From Acanthosoma haemorrhoidale (lineage: Eukaryota > Arthropoda > Insecta > Hemiptera > Acanthosomatidae): DNA of 64,000 bases. The notes under the pieces were generated by a model. That model did not search any database. It was not told where the DNA came from and saw only the letters and a list, made by a program, of their open reading frames with translations. Positions 1 through 14,100 of the stretch are shown in pieces. The position numbers and the translations under genes are program-made. The stretch spans positions 34,134,796 through 34,198,795 of the forward strand of contig OV884012.1 in NCBI GenBank assembly GCA_930367205.1, given 5' to 3'. Position 1 is the stretch's first letter, and every line of letters begins with the position of its first letter.

Positions 1-254
1 AGGCAATAATCAGTAGCAAACTTGAGTTTTAATATAAAAAAAAAAATTCAATTAGTTTAAAAATAGAATTTGATTCGTGTGAATAGATTTGAGTCTGTAA
101 AACAAAAATGTGGGTAACGTTGAACGCAAAAGTAGATTCGTTCATCATCGTAGCCATTGGACTTTTGTTCGAGTTTCGGATAAATGGGTTAATACGATTC
201 ACTGAGGACAATAACTACTGACCTCTCCAATCCAAGAAATTGACCACATAAATC

Positions 255-665
255 CTGTTATGGTAATCGATCGGGAACGGCAAAGTACAACTCCCCCCCC
301 CCTCTTCCCGAGATATAGCTGCAACTCCCTCCCTTATTGCCCCCATGATCCCTGCGGTGGGAGATTAGACCAGGCCCCAAGGCGGAAGAGCACCTATATG
401 TTTATAGAGCGGGCGGACTATGACAAAGTTTTGCCGAGCTGTCCCACAGTTAAAACCACTTCCCCGCCACCGGGAGGCCATTTGACCTCTCCTCTACGCT
501 CTACAATAACTCGGGTCAGCTTTTACTGCCACAATAGAGAGAGAGAGACCCCAGCACTAATTCCAAAGTTTTCTTACTCCGGAGTCCGTCCCAGGTGGGC
601 TGCCCCGGGTCGTCACGGTTACTGCCGTCGTAAAATATACCTCCCACCTGTCATTACGTAACCAT
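255..665. other. GC-rich island with C10 tract
   Basis: The block is clearly richer in GC than the surrounding DNA and carries ten C at 293-302, CCCCGCCACCGGGAGG and CTGCCCCGGG. A 133-codon frame spans it, but it lacks any recognisable motif and its composition alone explains the open frame. Candidate conserved non-coding DNA or old repeat. Confidence 0.45.
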
Positions 666-3600
666 ACCTGTGAAGGGAGCTTAGAGCTGTCCGACTGTGT
701 AGTAGATATCTCTATGTCAACACTCGGGAACACAAATTCGTTCGTGAGAATTTACATATTGTACTGGCATATACATACCGTGCTGAGTGTAAGCTAATGG
801 TGAATGCACTGTAATGAATGTAAATGAAGTTTAAACAAATATAAAACACTGATCTAAATGAATGTTCATTTTATTTTACAATTATAGAACACAAAAGTCC
901 AAGGACCCTTCACCAACACTGCTCAAAAATCAGTATATTTTTATATGTGCGTGCTGCTATTGCTACAGTCCTCGTGGGAATTTCTACTGGAGAATGGCAG
1001 CGACTGTAACGTGTAACTATCACCTAATTGCGATTGAGAGACGTTTCCGATACAAGGTGGTGTATATTAACTGTCAGCTGTCTGAAAACCAACCTAAAGT
1101 AAACAATAAAGTCTAACTTGCACCGAGAGAACAAATCTTGCTGCAGTCTGCTTGGCTAGTTCTGATCTTCAAACGGCCGTCTTGCGAGAAAAAAAACTTT
1201 TACCTTCTTTCCTAGGGTAAAATAGGACCTCAAGCTCCGGTTAGCTACAGGTAAATAATAAAAAAATACATATGGTTGTAGCCTTTACAAGTTAAACCAC
1301 AGCACCTCTTAAAAGGAGGTCACAATGCATCCTATAAACAAACTTCAGAAAAAAAAATAAAATTTATTTCTCTATTTAAAATTCTTATACCCGAAATGAT
1401 CGGTTGATATTTAAAAAAAAAAAACCATTACGTTATCATAGGTCTTCACAATATGCATTGAGTAAGTATCCCATTGGATACTGACGGCAGGACCATCGGA
1501 AGCAGAGAGCTCTGACATACATCTTCCTCAGTGTCGAGATAAAGAGCCCTTCAAAAGTAACCCCCCGTCAATAGAGTACGTCAACTTCCGAGACCATCCG
1601 AGATCCGCAGTTTTTTTTTCGCTTGATCTGCATCCCAGGTAGAAATAATGGGATATCTATCACGCATGATTCACTTGCCCAGCTAGGTAATATCCACAGG
1701 CATAAATTCCATATTTATATCTCCCCGGTTCCTATCTTATGCATGATTTGTATTCCTTGAGCGGCCGAATGCCCAATTGATGAATTGCTTCGCCTCGGAT
1801 ACTTTATTTTTCTTTTCTCCAACCTCAGGTGCGAAGAATTTCAATAGAGATATTGGATTGATAGCCCACGATTTTTTTTTTTTTAATCATACTAGAATCT
1901 TAGCTGTATTTGTTCCGGCTCCCATTATTTTTTATGTGCACTGTTTTGGATTTAGTAAAACTTGATAACTTGTTACGATTCGCTAGCTCGAACATAAGCT
2001 CCGATTGCAATTACAGTCCTCTTCAACTTGATACTCGATGCAAATCTCTCGAAATGAATGCTATAAAAGGATCATATTGACTAGAAATTTAAATAAATGA
2101 GAGTTTCTTAGTGTGTTTGTGACTACGTAGAAGACCATCAACAGAACTCAACATGCTCTTGAAAATCTGTAAAGTATACCTTGACAACTTTTAAATTTTA
2201 GATTTATTTGAAGCACTAAACGATTTAAGTAATCACTAATTGAAAATGGGCGTTTAGTATTAAAACTATTTAATGCTTTAAAAAAAATACATCTCCTGAA
2301 AAGTTAAGAGTGACCAAAGGTTGTCATCATAGTTAGTAGGTGGTTTTAATGCTAGACTTTCTACCACTGAATTATATTTTGTATTTCATGTTCCTTTTCA
2401 CAGCGTTAGAAATAAAAAGTCGATGAATTAATTTCCTTCCGTTAAACTTCTTCTCAAATCTCTAGTAGACTTATACGTGTTAAGTTAAATAGCGTCCAAC
2501 ACCAAGCACCGTAATCGGCCACTTAAGGTCCTTCGTGGTTCTGGGGACTTGGTCAAGATAAAATGGTATCAGACTAAGGGTACGATCCCCCCTTGACAAG
2601 GTGGGAAATCAAGAGCTCGCGTGGACTGTTTCCTGAAGTCACCGGGTTCATGTCACTACTACGTTGACCATTTAAAAAAAATCAACTATTCAAAGTAAAG
2701 TTGACTTCCGTTAACTTTGACTTAGTAGATATACTTCAAGATCTGGAATCACTCTGATGTAAACGCCAGGAATGACCGGAAAAGTACGCTGAGAAATCCT
2801 AAAATCTACGTCCTTCCTTCAAGGCTTATCGCCAAGATTTTAAGAAAGATCTGAAATTAATTTAAAATTCACTCATTAATTTCATCGCTAATTAAAACTC
2901 CGGAATGGAGGCTCTGCAGCGTTGCTGCTGTCTAGAAAAGATTATTGTTTTCTGTTTGGGAAAGTTCCTCGGTAATCCCCGATTTACCTCCCAAGGATCA
3001 GGCGAGGATGAGAAGGATTACCTTGATTAAAAACATTAGTAAGAATTGGGCGGGGGGTTCATTTTTCCATAAAAAACGTGAATAAAAATCTTCCTTGTTA
3101 CCTGCGTTTGATAAAAAATAATATATATATATATTTATTATTTTTTTTTCCAGATAATTATATATAATTATAGATTCTCAGGTGAATCTATTTACAAATT
3201 ATTTTGTATTTCCTGTAGCATCACTACATTATATACAGGTTTTGTTATTTTATATAAATTATATAATGAATAAACAAGTATAATGATATACATTATACGT
3301 GACTGGACTAAACTGACAAATAAAGGTGATGGGGCTCACCTTTTTGATAGATAGATCCGCAAACATGAAACTGTTGAAAGATACGGATAAAACTCACTTT
3401 CCTTATTTATTACAATTGGTATGCTATAGCAATTGAGGGGAATAAAAACACTTTATTTTACTAAATGTTAGTAACCAATATTAATAAAACACAACATACT
3501 TATCAATCGCGAGACATTGGTTGCTGGAATCATATTGCGAATGGATTTTGTGAGCCCAGAAGGAATTCATTTAATAATAACAACCTAGGCTGCATAGCTG

Positions 3601-6600
3601 TAATATTGGACGTTTCCCAGAGAATCGAAAATTATTGTTCTGTGATTTTTGCTACTGTCATCTATTTAGAATCTGGAAACGAGTTGTGTCTTTATTTTTG
3701 TGGTTATTTATACTTTTATCCCAATTGCGAAATAACGGATATTCATTTTAGAATTCGCCTGAAGACTAGCTGTCACACATTGTAGAAAGGTTAATGAAGT
3801 AAAATTTATTAAATGATACGTGTGGGTAATCCAGGAAGTAATAAAATCAATGATGTATCTTATCGTACAAGAAAGTAAGAGCTGCTGCTGTCAAATTAGT
3901 TCTCTTTGAGTGAATCAATCCCCGTGCTGATTCTGATAAATATCACAACAATAAGAACAAAGTAAACTATTATAAGAAGTGCACTTTTTCGGGGGCATTC
4001 CACTTTCCAAGATTCGCGGAGATTGTTTGTCTTGGACCAATGTTGCAGAATCTTCAATAGTAAATGTCAGTAATCATGAGGAAATACTGACACGACCGGA
4101 AATTCGGAACAATCATGTGTTCTTCGATCCATCTGACTGCCACATCCCCCTCCAGTTGATAATGCTAGCAGACGTGCTTGGAGGAACTGTTACATTATTC
4201 TCCAACGGAGGTAAGAGTAGCCGAGAAGAGCCTGAGATAAAACTTAATCTGTGACTTAGCAGTAGAATTAGAAGTGGTACGCGCCGTTCTCTCACAGGAG
4301 CCCGACTACTTAATAACCATTAAGTCGTAATAATCATAGAGAAGGTCTTGATTATCAGCCGTCTATGGGCCCCTCATCCCACGTAGGGGTGGGTAATAGT
4401 CGCTACGTGTCTAATCCGAAAGACTTTTACTCCGGCGGTGAAATTTTACACCCCCAGCCTCCATTTTGCCCCCACGGTCGAGCGTAAACCCTTCTTTACC
4501 GCGCCTTTCTATGATCCAATTTCGGCTGAAATGTGGTTGCCGAATAAGGGTCTGAGTACTTGCCCTAGCGGTAAGCCATAAGGCAAATGCTTCTTTTCAA
4601 AAGCAGCGCTGATTCGTTACCCGTAACGATCTTACGTGCCGGTAGATCATCATTTGTGGGACAGCACAAATATCTTTTCAGATATCAGATATATTTTTAG
4701 TTCGTTGATCTCAAGATTTTTTTGTCAGCTTCTTCCTTTTACCATCAAAAGGGCATGAAGGTCGCAATGTTCTAATGAAAATATATAAGGAACTATACCC
4801 CAAACATTTCTTTCAATTAAATTTTTTTATTTTCAATCTGATAATCGTCATAAGCAAAGAACTTTTGTTATGAATATTTTCAAGCTAAAACTGAGATGAA
4901 AATTCCTTTTGGTTAGATATGTCATGTTAGTCCGAATAATTACAATATCGCTTACATCTCGAAATCATTTACATGTTATTTAAATTAGTCTACTGCCTAT
5001 TATCGACCCGATCCTGTTGAATCATTCGGAACAGGTAATTATTATAATACCCCTTACTCTAATGGTCCATAATTCGGAGGTACCACGTTACTCGTCTGTC
5101 ACATTCTTAGACAATAATGTCTAGGTCACAGGGTAGCTTTACGTCGAGGTATGTGTCATTACAATTGCATGCCTTGGTTGGCATGTTATCTTTCATGTCT
5201 GATTGAACGAGAAATTATGTTTGTTTGACTCACTATTATCAATGTGGTACTGTGCCAGTGTTTATAACTGAGTCTAATTTACCGTTTCTCGTCACTAAAC
5301 ATATCATTCTTGCGGAACTCCTTGACTATTTTTTTATCGTATTTGTTTGTATTTCAAATGGTCCATAATATTTCCCCATAACAATTATTGACGATTGAAT
5401 GATTGGCTATACCACTAACCAGTGGAATTGGGTTTATGACTTATAAAGTTATTTCTCGACACTTCATTAAGTTTTTTGCTTTGATAATGAAACTGAGCGT
5501 TGGTAAAAAAGAAATTGCTGGTTTCGTTAAATTGTGCTAGGGTGAGAAACTGACAGCTTTTTAAATTGACAAATATTGTTTAAGGTTCGAATACCAGATT
5601 TATAATATTTAGACATATTTTAATTCCACGAAATGAATGAAACTTTTAATTTTTCATCGCATTAAGTTCACAAGAACGTTGCCCAATATTAATTGTACTT
5701 TAGTATGTTTGATGTACATTTGCAAACGGAAACTTCCCCCAAAACCTTCGTGATTCCGAGGGACCCGTCACTCGACCTCACATTTGCACGCTGTTGATCC
5801 CAAGGTTCTCTCAGGTATTGATGATAGGAATTATGGCACTGGTGATAAATCACGCGGGGAGACAAAACTACAGTTTATGTGATTTCTTTTATAACTCTTT
5901 ACAAAACATTAAAAGTTATCAAAAGACTCTACATTCTACTTCCGTCTTTAGACTTCATTGATCGTTCATTCGCCTTTCATAATATACTTTAGATTTTATC
6001 TCCGCTGAATGATAAATTTACTTATTGTAAACTGTTAATTTCTTAGAAAAACTATAGCCGTATAAGCCCTTGTCCAGTTTGAAGACTCCGTAAAGCCTTC
6101 GAAGTTTCAAAGAGATAAAAATCTTTTGAGGACAGCCCCCAATTTCGTGTGAAATGTAGGTTGCGGGAGGCGGCAGTAAAGGATCCGGTGCTGTCGCCTC
6201 AATACACCGGTAATACCGGGCCACCGGCTTTCACCCGCGGGTGGCACCTATTCACCCGCGTGTGCTGCCATTCAGGGGACCGGCGTCCGGATGAAAACTC
6301 CTAAATCTCGGTCCCATTCATAGTCCTATCTCGTCACGCTGTGTGTGTATATCTTCACCGGCTCGCCCTTCCACAAATAAAGACCCTTGATCTTGCCCAT
6401 ATTTACACCGTTCCGGTGGGAACATCGCAGATCTAGAGAGTGTTTATTAATTGACAACCTAAATGTACTTTAAAGTTACCTGGGCATTGATGTTTTAACA
6501 GAACGGTGCCATCAAGTGTAGCTTACCTTATCAATGGATATTCAAAACATTCAACAAATTATGATTTCTCATCTACTAGAAATCCTTCTCAACATTTTTG

Positions 6601-8978
6601 TTTTGCCCCGACCTGGGATCCTAATTCTAAAAAAATGTGAATATATTTAACCCTACTCCAATCTATCTTCGTACAACGATTTCTCCCGGATGAGTTATTC
6701 AAAAGAAACTATCCTTTTTAAAATTTTATATTCCAATTTTTTATTGTTGCGCAGTACATTCCAAAATGGAGTGAAAAACGTGCTTCTCTGCAAACTTATA
6801 AATTTCATTTCAAGTTTAATTCGACCAATTCTTCACTTAATCTATATTTCTATGAACATAATAAATGACTATTTTCCTCATCGCTGCAACTAAGATGTTA
6901 CCCTATTCACGTGTTTTCTTTGACTGGCCTTTGCAGTTTCAACCATTCTAGAGTGAGTATATAAGGTGGACTATATTGCATGATGAAACAGATCTCTCCT
7001 ATTTAATTGAACTGACCAGTTTGCAACGGACCCATTGTGGTGACTTCAAAGTCAGGTATGTTTGTGTAATGTACAAAGTCTGTTTGTATGTCATCTAAGT
7101 GGATGTGCTTTGTGTTTTAGCCCTTTGCCTCTCCGTGGAACTGACGTCATATCCACTGTAGTGACAATTCTTGTCTATATTTTACATCATTATTGTGAGT
7201 ATTTGTCATGAAAGCCTGAATCCATTAATACATGTATTACTTCGCTTATGCCCCTTTCCCTCGATGTAATTTGCTCATATTTAATGAAGGCCATACTACA
7301 TGCTCGTAAATTTGCTGCTCTTTTTGTTTAAACAGGAAATATCGCCGTGAATTGCTTTCTCTAAAGACAAACACAGACCGGGGTGAGCCGGGGATAATTG
7401 ATCACTCCCCTTTACTGGAAGTTCTGGTTAGATAAACAACTGGGGAGTTGTAAAAAGTGAAAAAGTCTGCCCCTCGAGCGGTGCACATGAAGTATACATA
7501 GGTCAATCTGGACCAAGTTGCCCCAGTGAAAAACTCCTCTAACTTTTCACCGAGTTGTGTAAGACATTCATGTCAAATGCAAGGGCCCTGATGATTTGGC
7601 AGAACATGAAAAAACCACGAGTGCAATTACCGACTAAGTTTCGAACTCAGTTAATAAATATCACTCGGGGTTTTCAGCCCGTCCGCTGCTGAGGAGCTGA
7701 GAGGGGGGAAGTGGGTGGGGGGGAGGCGCTTCCCCACGGCCGACACAACTTCCTCGCCAAACACACTCCACTAACAGGAAAAACTAAACTTAGATGAGAA
7801 AAGTTGCAACACGGTTAGATTTGAACATTTTGTGTATCAACGGTCTCTCCCACGCTGCCTGCCTCCGAGCTAGAGTTTGTAGCATTCGTTTCAACTGAGC
7901 CTTAGCTAACGATGGAGTGCACTGAGCCCAAACAGCCAGTCGTCAAAACCACAACTGTTGACGATAATCAGTCGACTCATGGGTCTTAATGGATCATTAT
8001 CTTGTACATTTATGTTTTCAGCTTTGACAACGCAACAATTGTAATCGATAATACAGAGGTAAATAATTATTGTGTAAATTATTTTTGTGTTAATGTATTC
8101 GTTATAAATATTTTCAAGTACTCTAAGTTTTTGTTTCTTAACTCAAAGGCGTAAGCCCCCGCGTAGCCCCCGGACAGTTGTTCAAAGTAGCTTTAACGAA
8201 TTGATTTTTTGTAATGGCGCTATCTAAGATCACCCGCACCGACTGGCGGGTGGTTGACAATCCCTGTTTGATAGTAGAGCCTCTCACTTCTGCCTTAGCA
8301 ATTATATTCAACTTTTAAGAAAGTTATACACTATCTATATTTTGGTACGCTCTATCCCCCTATGAGACTGAACCCGGAATAGTGATTTATAATATTGCTA
8401 GCCCAGGACGATAAACTATGACGCTGGGATATTTATATTTCTCTGGTGATAAGTAAAAATGTAATAACCTCGAGGATATATGCCCGCTAGATCCATAAGT
8501 AAGTTAAATGGCCCCGAAAGGGCCTCGTATATCCCGAGTTACATATTTCCCATCATTTCACCCACGATGAAGAAAGGCCACTGCCAAAAGTGAACTTGGA
8601 TTGTGTTCAAGCTGGCACCCGATGGGGGCTACCCTAGGTCGGTGGCGCGGGAACACTAGATAAAGTGATAACCGAATCAGCTGGGAATTGGCGGCAAACT
8701 TCCCGACGGTGGCGTTGTCATTAGCCGCCATGAAAGGAGGTCTCCGTGCGCCATCAACAAGTTGCCTGCGGGCGTCGCCTGTGCGCATATGACGGCTCTT
8801 CTCGCTTTTGTCTCTGTTCACTCTCTACCTTTGTGTCCTAACGAGCTGGTCACTGAAAGCATCTGGCTTTCAGTCTGCAAATAGAACAAATGTCCTTTTA
8901 ACTGCCGCTCCGGATCGGGTTTGATACAAAAAAACAAAACATTCGTACTGCAATCCTTGGTTAAAGAGAAAAAATAAT
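666..8978. other. Intronic DNA, mostly without recognisable features
   Basis: AT-rich with short GC-rich patches: about 4340-4660; about 6170-6310 with a perfect palindrome CACCCGCGGGTG at 6232-6243; about 7670-7750 with G-rich runs; and about 8555-8830. No element, RNA gene or exon could be identified. Frames of 60-106 codons here show no domains. Confidence 0.5.
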
Positions 8979-9059
8979 AACAGGGTCATGATTCGAACTT
9001 GGGACCTTCTGCTTACGCTTCCAATCCCTACCCGAATTCGTATCGGAATTCACCCTCTT
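8979..9059 (-). repeat. tRNA-like relic, possible tRNA-derived SINE fragment
   Basis: On the minus strand, AAGAGGG and CCCTGTT can pair as an acceptor stem with one mismatch, 81 nt end to end. AGTTCGAATCA near the 3' side resembles the T-loop/B box (GGTTCGANTCC). GAATTC-CGATAC-GAATTC lies where a D arm would be. The anticodon arm is poor and the T stem has mismatches, so a working tRNA is unlikely. A decayed tRNA pseudogene or SINE head is the best guess. Confidence 0.3.
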
Positions 9060-9396
9060 AGTTGGGTCATCATCAATTCTCTTAAAATTCCGTGAATCAT
9101 AGCATCTTTTATATCAAGGCTTGATATTTGAGGCTTCAATCCCCACTGTATGGTTTTATTCAAATAAATACGTTTACTCTTCCCATTTTTTTTTTAAATA
9201 ACAGACAATAGATTTATTACATGAGAAATAATTACAACAAAAAGAATGTTTTTGGAAGTGTCAAATGTTATTGAAATTTAACTACTGACAAACTAGATGG
9301 TAAGGTTATCTTCGATTAGAATATTGCTAAGAAATAACTAAGACGTAACTGATCATACATCATATTTGGTTCGCTCTTCGTATTTTTTACGTTAGT

Positions 9397-9407
9397 TAGA
9401 TGAATTA
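9397..9407. repeat. Target-site duplication, left copy, I-type element
   Basis: TAGATGAATTA, identical to 11118-11128. Its length suits target-primed reverse transcription by non-LTR elements. Confidence 0.92.
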
Positions 9408-11037
9408 TGAATATGAACAGGGATATGCTGATGACATTACTGTGCTCATAGGGGGCAAGTTCTCAGAAACCATTTCTGAGTTGCTTTCCGCATCGATGGA
9501 TCTTTTGAGGGATTGGTGTGAAAAGAATGGTTTAGGAATCAATCCCCAGAAGATAAATCTCTGTATCTTCACTAACAAAAGAAATGCTATAGTTAGACCA
9601 CCCTATATAGGGGGGACACAGGTAAGCATTTGTAGTGAGGTAAAGCATCTAGGGGTTACTCTGGATAGAAAATTGGACTGGTCTAAACACATCAGGAATA
9701 CTACTATGAAGGCACTTCGATGCCTCTATGCATGTAAAAGGGCTGTGGGTAGGACCTGGGGACTACAACCCAGAATGTTATTCTGGCTATATACCGCAGC
9801 AGTTAGACCAATGGTGCTCTATGCCTCTATGGTGTGGTGGCACAGAGGTAGTATTAGTAAAAATAGAACTTTGCTTGGCAAATTACAGAGGCTTTCATGT
9901 CTCATGATCACTGGTGCCATGAGTACAACTCCTACTGCTGCAATGGAAGTCTTATTGAACTTGAATCCACTGCACATAGAAGTAGAAGCGCAAGCCTTGA
10001 ACGTGGCTTACAGACTTGCGAAATCAGGAACAAGATCCAAAGTCATGACTCACATGCGACATGGGAACTTGTTCAGAAGAATTGATGAGGACGAGGTGCT
10101 GTCAATGCACTCTGACCTACAAGTTAAGAAACACACAGACGTTTTATACTGTGCGGAAAACACAAAGACCAAACCACATAAACTGTGTAATGGGATTAAT
10201 TGCTATACAGACGGCTCACTAACAGAAAACGGGTCAGGGGCCGGTATATGGAGGAAAGATAAACCAGAATCTGGGATTTCTATTCCTTTAGGTAGACACA
10301 CCTCGGTCTTTCAGGCCGAAGTGATGGCGATCAATGTCTGTACCCAAACCTTAATTGGGGAGGGTGTAAGAAACAGACTGATCACAATTTTCACGGATAG
10401 CCAGGCAGCCATTGGCGCCCTGAGAAGCTATACGACCAGATCTTATTTGGTTGAGGAGTGTAAAAACAACTTAAACACACTCTCGCTAGCCAATAAGGTT
10501 AGAATCGACTGGGTGCCAGGACACACAGGCATCACAGGCAATGAGAAGGCAGATGGCCTTGCAAGGGTGGGCTCAGAACAGACACCTCTTGCACCTGAAC
10601 CCATATGTGGTATCAGCCTCAGCTACGCTAAAAGGCGTATAAAATTAGCTTTAGAGGACAAGGCAAGACTTTCTTGGAGAGAAACTAAGAAACAGGAACA
10701 CTCGAAACTGTTTCTTAATGGACCCTGTAAGAGAAGAAGCTCAGCACTTCTATCAATGGACAGGTGGACACTCAAAAGTGTGACAGGACTCTATACAGGT
10801 CACTGTCGGTTAAATAAACACCTCTTTAATTTGGGGATAGTGGGATCACCAATCTGAAGATTCTGCAAGAAAGAGGGAGAAACGGCACGTCATATAATAT
10901 GTGACTGTGATAACTTAGCTAGAAAGCGATACCTTCACTTTGGTAGTGATCGCATTGTAGACCCCAAACTATGTGAACTGATCGATCCATTCAGTATCCT
11001 CAGATTCGCAAAGGCCGTGGGCCTGTCACATATATAG
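9408..11037 (+). pseudogene. RT C-terminus + RNase H + zinc knuckle remnant of the I-type element
   Basis: One frame is open from 9400 (an ATG supplied by flanking DNA) to a TGA at 10855-10857, 485 codons, and continues past it to TAG at 11035-11037. Numbered from 9400, residues 9-12 are YADD (RT motif C, both Asp kept). The RT thumb follows, with KHLGVTLDRKLDWSKHI and YTAAVRPMVLYASMVWW. RNase H keeps all four catalytic acids: D271 (CYTDGS), E307 (FQAEVMAI), D333 (IFTDSQAA) and D385 (GNEKADGLA). After the TGA the same frame reads RFCKKEGETARHIICDC, a C-x8-H-x4-C pattern. The stop falls where the first Cys of a CCHC knuckle is expected. There is only one internal stop and no frameshift, so the copy is fairly young. 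Confidence 0.9.
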
Positions 11038-11117
11038 GACAGGGACATGGACGGCGCACAATAGGTCTCAGTGAGGCCGCGGTGCACAAATGCCGGAACA
11101 AATAATAATAATAATAA
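9408..11117 (+). mobile_element. 5'-truncated I-superfamily non-LTR retrotransposon with (TAA)n tail
   Basis: The copy begins just upstream of the RT YADD motif and runs through the end of RT, an RNase H domain, a terminal zinc-knuckle-like segment, a short 3' UTR and a (TAA)n tail at about 11099-11117. It is bounded by a perfect 11-bp target-site duplication TAGATGAATTA at 9397-9407 and 11118-11128, so both ends are fixed. The RNase H domain and (TAA)n tail fit the I superfamily (I/Nimb or LOA-like); the exact clade needs a tree. It lies in the sense orientation inside the host intron. Truncation upstream of YADD removes endonuclease, gag and most of RT, so the copy cannot move by itself. 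Confidence 0.93.
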
Positions 11118-11128
11118 TAGATGAATTA
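11118..11128. repeat. Target-site duplication, right copy, I-type element
   Basis: TAGATGAATTA directly after the (TAA)n tail, an exact copy of 9397-9407. Confidence 0.92.
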
Positions 11129-14100
11129 GAAGAACAAAAAAATTGATAAATCAGTTATGTAACAACTTGTTATAGATCAATGGCTAGATTTATTGGATTG
11201 TACATAAAATGATGATGTATGTTTAAATGAAGCCACTTCATTGGCCTATTCAGTGCATGAATAAAACTACCAGCAAAGAGAATTAATCGCTTCGTGAAAA
11301 AGCCATTTAATATATTTCATTTCGAACTGGGATGAGAGATTTAAGTGCAAAACTGCCACTTATTCTGCTAGAAAACATTCAAAATAAGAGAATTATTTTC
11401 TAAAGAAAAATATTATGGACAATTCACCCTTCTTTATTGACCTCATAAAAACCATTATTTCTTTCAGTTGATGTACGAAGTTCTCGTATTATTACCATTA
11501 CTGTAGTTGTCATTCGAAAACTAATAGCGGCAATGTGACTCGAGGCAAAAAAGTGCTTGTATTTTATAGATGATACTGTACATTCTTCTATAAAATTCTT
11601 TATTCGGAAAGATATACAGAGTGAAATATAATCCCTCTATTGATTCCGTGGCTTGAATTATTTTACACAGACCTTCATTGATATTCAGGTCAACTTTCAC
11701 CATCAAACTCAACTTGTTTAATTAGAAATACAAAACACGTCTGCTTGGACGTTTCAGGAAAACGTTCAAGTTGGATTCTTTAAGTACGTACTTAGGCCGA
11801 GTTTAATCAGTGTATCCAGGCCCGTTAAGCCTATCCGTCCATTTACTGTAATTTCGGTACTGCACAAGATTGCAGTCTTCACAATTATTGAACTGTAATT
11901 GCGTTACATATTTACACATAATCTAATATTGAAGTATATGTCATAGTTTAATTAAATTAGTTTAAAATTGAAAAGGTATATTAAATTATTTGACCTTAAC
12001 ATAATAAATAAATAATTTTGAGGTAAAATATGACTACGGGAATATACTTTAAGAAAAGTAGCGTTTCTCCATACATGCAATTATGGTAATGGATTCTTTA
12101 GAAGGCACATATCAATCAATGTATCAGAGCTTAATCTAAGAAATAACTGACCAGCCCATATCTCCAGAGCTGTTTGAGCAGCTCACCGACTTCTTCTCTT
12201 CTTCTTCTTCTTAAAAATTCTTAGAACTTTTTTATTTCAGATTTCCTCGAACCTTTGTTTTATTGCTTCTTTTGACGTCTTAATATATCATCTTTTCTTC
12301 TTTCTCTACCATTTAGTGATGATTTCATTTGTATTTTCGTTATCATTTCGAAGAGTAATCATCATTCTTATCCATGTCAAGCATTCTTATCCTCATTTGT
12401 CTATCTATGTACATGAACTTATCTTTTTTTTTTTTTTTTTTTTTTTTCGTGAGTATTATTTTGTCTTTCATTATAACTTAAAAAAATTATGAAGAAGCGG
12501 CAGGAAGTGAACAGACTTCTTAGATACTCATTTAATGATTTTTCTCTAAAGTACATCAATTTATAAATCACCTTTTGAGCAAATAAAATAAATTGGAAAT
12601 ATCTAGAAAAGCTATTACCGTCTCGAAGGATATTGAATACGTGTCGTCGTAATTTTGGTTTTTTGTAATATCTTGGTCACTGAAAACTGCCTTTACAAGT
12701 AAATTATAAAGATTAAATATCGATTAACATTGGCTTATCAAATATGTCATAACGTTATTGTCTAGTCGAACAATGTATATCGAGTTAGTTATATCGAGAT
12801 ATTTAAGTAAATTCAATCCTCAAAATTTAATTGTTGTTTTTTTAAAACAAAAAACTAGAATTATCCCCCAAGATATCTTTTTTTATTCTGCTTTTCGCTT
12901 ATTCGGGGATCCTGAGGACTAAGATTCGAACAAAAAACAATAATTTTGCATCTATAACAATTTCATCAAATCATATATTTTTACAAATAATTAGAATGGC
13001 TATAATAAAAAGAAGAAAACAGCATACTTCTGAATTATATCATCTTAAAATTCTTCTTACTTCGTTGTAGTAGATAGAACTAGTAGGTTGTAAGGCGCTA
13101 ATGGAGAATCGTCTACACTTTGGGGAGCATCCACATCAGAAGTGTCAAAAATCATCGCCAGCCGTCTGGCTATTCTGAGTTATGCTGCCGTTGTACTTTT
13201 TATTTTCCCAAGGCCTGTATTGCCTCGATCCGCTGCTCACCACCTCGTCCAGGTAATTGCATTCATATCGGTACCGAATTGGAAATCTGTCAAAACTCGA
13301 TTAAACACTTAAAATGGTAAATCAACATTACATCAAAAAGTAACTAATAAAAACCATTTCGCAAACATTATTTGTAACCTTTATAAGAAAAACAAACCAT
13401 GATAATTGAGTGTTAATATATTAACAGATCACGCTGAAACTGTCAAAGCCGGTAAAAATAAATACACTAAGACCTAAATCGTCAAACGCCTGGCGTCAGT
13501 AAAGTCAGTCCTTAGCCTCCTATTCAGTCGACCCTATGAGAAGTCCTATGAGAGAGAGGCTAATAAAAAGAAATAACCCTTGACAATCAAATAAGCTTGA
13601 TTGAATTTGCTCTTCTTTTTTGATGAAATGGACAGCTCTTCTATTCTCCTTTTACTTTTTTTTGTCCCTTTTATTCGTCCCGTAATCACTTAATGTCCTT
13701 GTTTGAGTAGGATACTAGAAGGATCTAAATTTCTGTTGAAGATTTTAGGCTTTAGATAGGTTTTTTTATAATTTATGTAATTTAGACTTCGTCAGGTGCA
13801 AAAAAGAATCGACAATATTGTAGAGAAATTACAATTTTAAATTGACACCGTAAAAATTATAATGCAATGACAAATGAGTAAAAAAGCATTAGTGATTCTT
13901 GTCAGTAGCCCGAGGAGGAAAATTATCTTTAATCGTACAGTAACTAATTTGAGTAGGTTGAATATTTCTAATCAAGAGCAGGCAGGAAAAAGTTTACAGA
14001 CAAACCGAGGATATGGAAGTCGTTTTTGCCCACGGGGATGATAGAAAGTTCTTCTGGCTAAAAACTTCTCTCATTAGACAACCGACTAATTGAATAAATC

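Noticed and set aside
260..661. 133-codon open frame on the + strand
   Set aside because: Pro/Arg/Ser-rich without any domain; the frame is open because the block is GC-rich. No splice or start context was seen.
2560..2630. GGGTACGATCC, resembling a Pol III B box
   Set aside because: No acceptor stem or A box at a fitting distance.
9897..10085. 62-codon second frame within the I-type element
   Set aside because: Out-of-frame overlap of the RT/RNase H frame.
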